From: Chloroflexota bacterium
GTDB lineage: Bacteria; Chloroflexota; UBA6077; JACCZL01
Length of the DNA: 64,000 nt
Direction of reading: 5' to 3'
Assembly (NCBI GenBank): GCA_020850535.1
Contig: JADZEM010000005.1
Location: forward strand, 1-64,000
A program made the position numbers and the translations under genes. A model generated the notes under the pieces. It saw nothing but the letters and a program-made list of their open reading frames with translations. It did no database searches and was not told the origin of the DNA. Every line of letters starts with the position of its first letter. Position 1 is the stretch's first letter. Positions 54,928-61,589 of this stretch are shown here, in pieces.

Positions 54928-56007
54928 TCAGGCCACCACGCGCGCGTTCAGGCGCGGGCTGCCCGGCTCCACCAGCACCTCGCCACGGCGGTGCAGCTCC
55001 AGAAACACGGCCACCAGCTCCGGGTCGAACGCCTGCCCGGCCAGGCGCCTGATCTCGCCGATCGCCTCGTTGAGCGGCCAGGCCGTCTTGTAAGGCCGCA
55101 CATGGGTCAGCGCGTCGAAGACGTCCACGATGCTGACGATACTGGCCTCGCGAGGAATCGCCGCACCGGCGACGCCGTGGTAGCCGTCACCATCCCAACG
55201 CTCATGGTGGAAGCGGGCGATGCGTTCGGCCAGTTGGAGCACCGGCGAGCCGCTGTCCGCGAGGATGCGCGCACCGATGAGCGTGTGCTCGCGGATGACC
55301 GCGTACTCGTCCGGGGTCAGGCGGGACGGCTTGAGCAGGACGTGGTCTGGAATCCCGACCTTCCCAACGTCGTGCAGGGGGGCGGCCCGGCGGAGCAGCT
55401 CGACGGCGTCCGCGCTGTCCCCAAGCGCCGCCGCGAGCCGCGCGGCGTTCTCCCCGACGCGCAGCATGTGACGGTGGGTCAGGTCGTCACGGGCCTCCAC
55501 CAGCGTGCTGAGCCGCTCCAGCATCTCCAGGCGAGACTGCTCGACCTCACGGGTTCGCTCCTGGACCTTCTCCTCAAGTCGGGCGTTCTGGCGAAACAGC
55601 GTCGTGTGCAGCGCACGTGTCTCCAGGAGGTTCTCGACACGCAGCAGCACCTCGGTCGCGTCGAACGGCTTGGTCAGGAAGTCCTTTGCGCCGCCGGCCA
55701 GCGCCCGGAGTCGCGTGTCGCGGGTGGCGTCAGCGGTCAGCACCAGGATGGGCAGCAGCGGGCCATCGGCGAGCCACGGCTTGAGCAGCTCCATCACGGC
55801 GAACCCGTCCAGGTGCGGCATGTGCAGATCGAGCATGATCAGGTCGGGCGGCGTCTCCAGCATCAACACCAGGATGTCACGTGGATCGGTCGTCGCCTGG
55901 ATGTTGCCAAACCCGTGCTGGTTGAGCAGGCGCGTGAGGACCGCGCAGTTCGCTGGCTCGTCATCGACAATCAAGATGTGCGAGCTTCGATACAGCGGGC
56001 TCTCCAC
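54928..56007 (-). CDS. REC-HD-GYP probable c-di-GMP phosphodiesterase
   Basis: A 359-residue response regulator with an HD-GYP output domain. The receiver (about 8-130) has IVDDEPAN, Asp60 in IMLDLHMPHLDG and LTKPFDA. A coiled coil (about 135-165) leads to the HD-GYP domain: HD at 211-212 in APLHDVGKVGIPDHVLLKP, REHTLIGARIL, and HHERWDGDGYHGVAG. The GYP triad is GYH, a change seen in some active and inactive members, so activity is not certain. The GTG start at 56007 overlaps the stop of the hybrid kinase by one base, so the proteins are co-translated and the kinase may control it. Confidence 0.9.
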   Translation of the reverse strand: MESPLYRSSHILIVDDEPANCAVLTRLLNQHGFGNIQATTDPRDILVLMLETPPDLIMLDLHMPHLDGFAVMELLKPWLADGPLLPILVLTADATRDTRLRALAGGAKDFLTKPFDATEVLLRVENLLETRALHTTLFRQNARLEEKVQERTREVEQSRLEMLERLSTLVEARDDLTHRHMLRVGENAARLAAALGDSADAVELLRRAAPLHDVGKVGIPDHVLLKPSRLTPDEYAVIREHTLIGARILADSGSPVLQLAERIARFHHERWDGDGYHGVAGAAIPREASIVSIVDVFDALTHVRPYKTAWPLNEAIGEIRRLAGQAFDPELVAVFLELHRRGEVLVEPGSPRLNARVVA

Positions 56008-59000
56008 TACGACGCCTCCTGCAAGAATCGGTCGACGATGCCCAGGAACGCACGCACGTCAAACGGCTTGGTGAGGTAGGCGTGAGCGCCCGCCGCGAGC
56101 AACCGGTCGATCTGCTCGCGGTTGGCGTCGGCGCTCAGGACGACGACGGGGATGTGCGCCGTATCGGGAGCAGACCGCAGCTCGGCCAGCAGCTCCGCGC
56201 CAGACATGTCTGGCAGGTGCAGGTCTGCCAGGATCAAGAGTGGATGCTGTGCACGCGCGAGCGCCAGTCCCTCGCTGGCCGTCTCGGCGGTCAGCAGGCG
56301 GACCTGTGGCCGCCACGCCAGCGACCGCTCAACCAGCAGGGCGTTCGGTCGGTTGTCCTCCACGTAGAGGATGCTCTGCCGTAGGGTCGGCGGAGCCGGC
56401 GCCGGGTCTTCCGTCGTCGGTGGGAGGACACTCAGCGTCGGGCGTGCGTTGGCAGCCAGGGGCAGTTGCACCCAGAACGTCGTACCCTGGCCGACGGTGC
56501 TCTCCACGCCGATCTCGCCGCCCATCGCCTCAGTGAGCGACCGCGCGATCACCAGCCCGAGGCCGGTGCCCTGGACGCCCGTTCGCTCAGCGCCGAGCCG
56601 GTCGAACGGATTGAAGAGCTGGCGCATGCGCTCCTGCGAGATACCGTCACCGGTGTCCCGGACGGCCAGCTTCACCTGCTCGCCGTCGACCGGCTCGGCG
56701 CTCAGCGTGACCCTGCCGCCCTCATGGTTGTACTTCACGGCGTTGCTGAGCAGATTCAAGAGCACCTGCCGCAGATGCTGGCGATCCCCCAGGACGGACA
56801 GCTCATCCAGCCCGTACGTTCTGATCGTGACCGAGCGCCCGTTCGCAGTCGGCTGCACGAGGTCGAGCAGCTCGCCGACCAGATCGGCAACGGGCAGCGG
56901 CTCGAGGTTGATCGGCAGCCGCCCCGCCTCGATGCGCTCGATGTCCAGCACGTCGTCGATCAGCCCGAGCAGATGCTTGCCCGCGTGGAGGATGTGGCCC
57001 ACCGCTTCGGCGTCGCGGGCCTCCAGCCGGGCCATCCCCAGGATCTGGGCGAAGCCAAGGATGGCGTTGAGCGGCGTCCGCAGCTCGTGACTCATGCGGG
57101 ACAGGAATTCGCTCTTGGAGCGGTTGGCCTGCTCCGCAAGCTGCCGGGCCACCGTCTCAGCTTCGTAGAGGAAGGCGTTACGCACGGCCACGGCCGCCAG
57201 CGCCACGAAGCTGTCGAGCAAGTCGCGGTCGCCTTCGGAGAAGTGGAAGCGGTCAGTGCCGTAGAGCGCCAGCAGACCGAGCAACTGGCGATCGTCTCCG
57301 ACAATGGGCACGCCGTAGTAGGTCTTGAGACCGTGGCGCGCCCACCACGACGGCATCGCGATGCGCTGATCCTCGACGGCGTCGGCGATCTCGACGTGTG
57401 TCCAGGCGTCCGGGACGCAGTCGCCGAAGCCGGCCTCGAAGAGGGTCAGCGTGCGCGAGCGGAGCGCCAGGCCGATCTCGTCGTCGGAGAACGCTTGCGA
57501 CTTCAACGTCTGGGTCTCCGGATCGAGCACCCAGAACGCCACGAACGGCGCTTCGAAGATCTCGGCGGCGGCCCGCGCGATCTCCGCCAGCACGGTCTTG
57601 CGGTCGAGCGTGGAGAAGATAACCTGATTCAGCCGCGTCAGCGCGTGCATCCGCGAGAGTTGCGCGGCGATGCCGACATACAGGCGCGTGGTTTCCAGGG
57701 TGGCGGCGGCTTGATCCGCGAGGAGGCCGACGAGGCGGACATCGTCGGCGTCGAACGGGCGCTCATCCTCGGCGTTCGCCCCGACCATCAGCACGCCGAT
57801 GCGGTGTCCGGCGTGGCGCATCGGCACGGCAAGCGCCCGTCGCACCTTCGAGGCTCTCCCGCTCGGTGCAGCGCCGCTCCAGGCCGGGTAGTCGTTGACG
57901 ATCAGCGCCTCGCCAGACGCGAAGACCTGCCCGACGATGCCCTCACCTGGGCGCAACGGCAAGCTTGCATGCTCGGCTGGGATACCCCAGGCACGTACCC
58001 GTCGCAGTCGCTGCGTGTCCTCGTCCCAGACGTGGAAGGTTGCGCCGTCGCCAGCGCCGACGAGCGCAACCGCGCTCTGCAGCACCTCATCCAGCACCGT
58101 GTTCACGTCCAGCGTGTCGCCGCTCAGTTGCGCGGAGACGCGGTGGAGCGTCAGCAGCCGCTCAGACTCCCGTTCGAGACGTGAGCGCCCCTCTTCGAGC
58201 GAGTGCTCCAGGGCGTGGTGCTCCTCGTCACGGCGCTGCAGCTCGTAGGCCATGATGTCGAACGCCTTGGCCAGCTCGCCCAGCTCTCCGTCGTTCCGGG
58301 TCACGCCCGTCCGCGCGCCCAGGTCGCCGGCTGCCAGCCGGCGCGTCGCGTGGAGAATGCGCTCGACACGCTTGAGGATGATCGCCTCGCCGCTCAGCCA
58401 GGCGATGAGCAGCGCCAGCCCGCCGATGAAGATCAGGGCCATGATGCCCTGCGCCAGCATCAGGTTCGCCGGGCCGTAGGCAACTTCCGTCGGAATGCCG
58501 ACCACCACCGTCGGGCTGCGCGCCTCGCTCGGCGCGAGCGGTTGGAAGGTGTAGAGGCGCGCCCGTCCGTCCAGGCCGGACGTCTCGGTGGCGCCCTCGC
58601 CGCCGCTGGACTTGATGGCCAGGAACAGCGGATGCTCCGCGATCGACTGCCCGATGACGCCGTTCCCCGGGGGGTAAGCGGCGAGAACGGTCCCATTGGG
58701 GTCCAGGACTTTGAGCGTCGATCCCTCAGGCAGATTGGCGCGCGCCGCCATCTGCCCGATAGCTTCCAGGTCGATGGCCGCGATGACGACCGACATCACG
58801 TCGGACGTATCGTCCAGGATCGGCATGGCGATGTTCAGCGACGCCTTGCCGCTTGCCCGCCCGATCACGAAGTCCCCGATGCCCAGCGCCTTCTGATCGA
58901 CGGCTGCCCGGAAGTGGCGACGGTCTGAGAGGTCGACCACCGGAGACGGGATGCTGCTGCAGACGAAACGGCCGTCCGGCATCGCCACGCCCATCACGGT

Positions 59001-59297
59001 GTAGATGGGTGACTGCGAATGCACCATTCGCATGACGCGCTCGCAGGACGGGCCTGCCGAGCGCACGTCGGGCGCCTGCGAGAGCCCCACCAGCAGGTTA
59101 CGCGTGCTCGCAATCAGGCTGTCCAGCTCGGTCGATGCGAGCATGGCAACGCGAACCGAGGTGGCCTGCACCTCGGAGGTGTCAGCGCGACGCCGCTGGA
59201 TGCTCAAGCCGGCCACCAGCATGAACGAAGGCACCGAGGCCAGAAGCACGAGCAGCAGCAGGTGGAAGCGAAGACCGCGAAACATCGTGAACCGCAT
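56007..59297 (-). CDS. hybrid sensor histidine kinase with double GAF and C-terminal receiver
   Basis: A 1096-residue membrane kinase. Helix 1 (about 8-28), a large extracellular Cache-like sensor (about 30-280, with SPVVDLSDRRHFRAAVDQ), helix 2 (282-304), HAMP, two GAF domains (about 393-545 and 559-700), HisKA with the His near 733 in SRMSHELRTPLNA, HATPase (NLLSNAVKYNHEGG, DTGDGIS, GTGLGLVIARSL) and a receiver (about 976-1093) with VEDNRPN, LADLHLPDMSG and LTKPFDV. ATG at 59297 is chosen; it starts the first helix directly. The terminal receiver requires an Hpt; one is encoded next door on the other strand. Third gene of the CheW-REC-kinase-HD-GYP unit. Confidence 0.93.
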   Translation of the reverse strand: MRFTMFRGLRFHLLLLVLLASVPSFMLVAGLSIQRRRADTSEVQATSVRVAMLASTELDSLIASTRNLLVGLSQAPDVRSAGPSCERVMRMVHSQSPIYTVMGVAMPDGRFVCSSIPSPVVDLSDRRHFRAAVDQKALGIGDFVIGRASGKASLNIAMPILDDTSDVMSVVIAAIDLEAIGQMAARANLPEGSTLKVLDPNGTVLAAYPPGNGVIGQSIAEHPLFLAIKSSGGEGATETSGLDGRARLYTFQPLAPSEARSPTVVVGIPTEVAYGPANLMLAQGIMALIFIGGLALLIAWLSGEAIILKRVERILHATRRLAAGDLGARTGVTRNDGELGELAKAFDIMAYELQRRDEEHHALEHSLEEGRSRLERESERLLTLHRVSAQLSGDTLDVNTVLDEVLQSAVALVGAGDGATFHVWDEDTQRLRRVRAWGIPAEHASLPLRPGEGIVGQVFASGEALIVNDYPAWSGAAPSGRASKVRRALAVPMRHAGHRIGVLMVGANAEDERPFDADDVRLVGLLADQAAATLETTRLYVGIAAQLSRMHALTRLNQVIFSTLDRKTVLAEIARAAAEIFEAPFVAFWVLDPETQTLKSQAFSDDEIGLALRSRTLTLFEAGFGDCVPDAWTHVEIADAVEDQRIAMPSWWARHGLKTYYGVPIVGDDRQLLGLLALYGTDRFHFSEGDRDLLDSFVALAAVAVRNAFLYEAETVARQLAEQANRSKSEFLSRMSHELRTPLNAILGFAQILGMARLEARDAEAVGHILHAGKHLLGLIDDVLDIERIEAGRLPINLEPLPVADLVGELLDLVQPTANGRSVTIRTYGLDELSVLGDRQHLRQVLLNLLSNAVKYNHEGGRVTLSAEPVDGEQVKLAVRDTGDGISQERMRQLFNPFDRLGAERTGVQGTGLGLVIARSLTEAMGGEIGVESTVGQGTTFWVQLPLAANARPTLSVLPPTTEDPAPAPPTLRQSILYVEDNRPNALLVERSLAWRPQVRLLTAETASEGLALARAQHPLLILADLHLPDMSGAELLAELRSAPDTAHIPVVVLSADANREQIDRLLAAGAHAYLTKPFDVRAFLGIVDRFLQEAS

Positions 59298-59414
59298 AGC
59301 TGGAGTCCTCAGGCGCGACCGTTGGCGCTCACCGCCAGCACATTTCCCACTCAAGGAACGGACGGGGGTGGGATTCCGGGATGCCAGCCAACGCCCGTGA
59401 GGCCCGCGCGAGCG

Positions 59415-59828
59415 TCAGGCGGGCAGATCGTGCCGACAGGTGGCACCCAGCAGCGCGTCGAGGCAGTTCAGGAGCGTCGATCTCCGCAGCGGCTTGCTCA
59501 AGTACGCGTCGGCGATGGCGCTGGGATGGGCGTAGTCGAGCATGCCCTCGAAGATGCGCGCGCTGATCATCACGATGCGCAGGTGCGCTGTCTGTGGGTC
59601 GGACTTCAAGACCCGACACGCTTCCTGACCATCCATGACAGGCATGTCGAGGTCCAGCAGCACGGCATCCGGCATCGACAGCCGAGCCTCCTCGACGGCC
59701 TGAAGTCCGTTGGCAACCTGCGCCACTCGGTAGCCTGCGCTCTCCAGCATGGCCTGGAGAACGCAGCGCAGCAAGACCGAATCGTCGGCTATCAGCACGG
59801 TCCGCTGGCGACGTGCGTCGGCGTTCAC
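59415..59828 (-). CDS. single-domain CheY-like response regulator
   Basis: A 137-residue receiver without output domain: VLIADDSVLLRCVLQAM, phospho-acceptor Asp59 in VLLDLDMPVMDG, MISARIF and YLSKPLRR. The GTG start overlaps the CheW-like gene stop by four bases (GTGA). Single receivers act as CheY-like allosteric outputs or as phosphate sinks in relays. Coupling to a CheW-like protein suggests a chemosensory-type complex, although no CheA or MCP is in the window. Confidence 0.92.
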   Translation of the reverse strand: MNADARRQRTVLIADDSVLLRCVLQAMLESAGYRVAQVANGLQAVEEARLSMPDAVLLDLDMPVMDGQEACRVLKSDPQTAHLRIVMISARIFEGMLDYAHPSAIADAYLSKPLRRSTLLNCLDALLGATCRHDLPA

Positions 59829-60283
59829 CTCACCGCCTCGAGCAGGGGCCGGCGCTGTTCGAGCAGCATGTACGGATCGATGATCACGATCATCCGTCCG
59901 TTGACCTTGGCGACGCCCAGGATCAGCTCGCCCTCGCGGGCGGTCAGCGCGTCTGGGGCGTCAACCTGGTCCGGCGAGATGCTCAGAATCTCGGAGACAC
60001 CGTCCACCACCAGCGCCACCGTCTCGATACCGACATCGGTGACGACGAGCCGGCTGTGCGGCGAGGCAGCGGCGGTCCGCACGCCGAGGCGGCGGCGCAA
60101 ATCGACGACGGGGAGCGTCGCGCCGCGCAGGCAGGTGATGCCGTCGATGTCGGCCGGGGCATCCGGGACGGAGCGTGTCGGTTGGAGGCGAACGATCTCT
60201 TGAATGTGGCTGATCTCGATGCCGTAGGCCTCGTCGCCCAGCTCAAGCACGACGACCTGGATGGTTGAATCCGAAAGCGGCAT
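59825..60283 (-). CDS. cheW: CheW-like coupling protein
   Basis: A 152-residue protein with the twin beta-barrel CheW fold: QVVVLELGDEAYGIEISHIQ, the conserved EIVR and ITCLRGATLPVVDLRRRLG, then VALVVDGVSEIL and a C-terminal KVNGRMIVIIDPYMLL. CheW bridges chemoreceptors to CheA. No receptor, CheA, CheR or CheB is found nearby, so it probably joins an array encoded elsewhere, or serves a stand-alone scaffold role for the hybrid kinase of its own operon. First gene of the four-gene minus-strand unit. Confidence 0.93.
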   Translation of the reverse strand: MPLSDSTIQVVVLELGDEAYGIEISHIQEIVRLQPTRSVPDAPADIDGITCLRGATLPVVDLRRRLGVRTAAASPHSRLVVTDVGIETVALVVDGVSEILSISPDQVDAPDALTAREGELILGVAKVNGRMIVIIDPYMLLEQRRPLLEAVR

Positions 60284-60652
60284 GTTCGCGATGCTCCTTG
60301 CGACGCCCGTCGCTCTGCCTCTGAGTCAGCCCCTGGGCATTCAGCCCCTGGGCATAGGGTCCAGGTTCCTCACGTTCTCGCGACCCTTCTCTACTGTCAG
60401 GATCGCCGCTGTACGGGAAACTGGCGAGCATCGCAGGTAAAGAGATCGGAAAGAATGCGCGGTGAGTCGCACGCCGTGCGCGGGACAGGCGGCACACCAC
60501 ATTCGGGACCGTTGACACGGTCCACAGCGCCGCCAGGAGGTGCACAATGCGATGAGCGCGGCGTCATCGGCGACGGTCCGTCGCACGGCGCGCAGGCGTT
60601 CTGGCAAGCACGAGTGCGCGTACGGCGCGTGTACCGGACAGGGAGCGACGCG
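60284..60652. promoter_or_regulatory. divergent promoter region with palindrome
   Basis: A 369-bp gap between cheW and the USP gene without a supported gene. It contains two copies of the 15-base tcagcccctgggcat (60326-60340 and 60341-60355) close to cheW, and a perfect inverted repeat ggaccgt-tgac-acggtcc at 60506-60523, 130 bases before the USP start. The palindrome has the form of an operator for a dimeric regulator. Confidence 0.45.
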
Positions 60653-61561
60653 ATGTTCAGCACAATTCTGGTTCCCCTCGACGGCTCGGACCTCGCGCGC
60701 CACGCCCTGCCGTACGCCACCACGCTGGCGAAAGCGACTCATGCCCGGCTGGTGCTCCTGCACGCCTACGTGGCGCGGGAGTCCGGCGCACAGCCCGATC
60801 CCGAGCTCGACGTCATCATGGAGCTGAGCGATCTCGCCAGCGACCTCCGCGCGCAGGGCATCAACGCCTCGACCTGGCTGGTCTACGAGGCGGCCGGGAC
60901 CGCCATCGTGCAGGCGGTGTCGGATCTCCGCGTCGATCTGGTGGTCATGTCCACCCACGGGCGAGGCGGCCTGAGCCGCCTGCTGCACGGGAGCGTGGCC
61001 GAGGCCGTGCTGCGGCACGTCACCATCCCGGTGCTGCTCGTCTCCCGCCTGTCCGAGCCGCGCTGGCACACCGACACGCCGCTGACGGTGATCGCGCCAC
61101 AGGACGGCTCGGCCTTCGCCGCCGGCGCGCTGGGGCTGACCCAGGAGCTTGCGCGGGCGCTCGGCGCCGAGATCGTGCTGCTGCGGGCGCTCGAACCGGG
61201 CGACGAGGCGAGCGGCCCCCTCTCGCTGCCGTGGCGGCGCGGCCAGCCCAGCCTGCCTGATCTGATCCGCGCGCCGCTCGAAGCTGACGCAACCCGACTG
61301 CGGGAGGCGGGCTGCCAGGTCCGCGTTCAGGTCGATGTCGGTGAGCCGGCCGACGCCATCGTCCGGCTCGCCAACGCCCTTCCAGCAGCGCTCGTGGTGA
61401 TGACGACCCACGGGCGCGGGACGCTCTCCCGCCTGATGCTGGAGAGCGTGACCATGGATGTCCTCCAACACGTGCAGGCGCCGCTCCTGCTGGTGCGGCC
61501 CGCCATGCCTGCCTCAACCGACGAGTCTGAGACGGAGCAACGCGAGCAGATCTCCGTCTGA
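60653..61561 (+). CDS. tandem universal stress protein
   Basis: A 302-residue protein with two UspA domains. The first starts MFSTILVPLDGSDLARHALP and contains VVMSTHGRGGLSRLLHGSVA. The second (LTVIAPQDGSAFAAGALG to VVMTTHGRGTLSRLMLESVT) has ESVT in place of GSV, so its ATP site may be altered. GGGAG precedes the ATG. It lies 28 bases before a P-type ATPase gene in the same direction and is probably co-transcribed. A pairing of USP with cation ATPase is common in stress or starvation units, but the signal is unknown. Confidence 0.93.
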   Translation: MFSTILVPLDGSDLARHALPYATTLAKATHARLVLLHAYVARESGAQPDPELDVIMELSDLASDLRAQGINASTWLVYEAAGTAIVQAVSDLRVDLVVMSTHGRGGLSRLLHGSVAEAVLRHVTIPVLLVSRLSEPRWHTDTPLTVIAPQDGSAFAAGALGLTQELARALGAEIVLLRALEPGDEASGPLSLPWRRGQPSLPDLIRAPLEADATRLREAGCQVRVQVDVGEPADAIVRLANALPAALVVMTTHGRGTLSRLMLESVTMDVLQHVQAPLLLVRPAMPASTDESETEQREQISV

Positions 61562-61589
61562 GGCTGTCGAGGACGGTCTACACAAGTCC

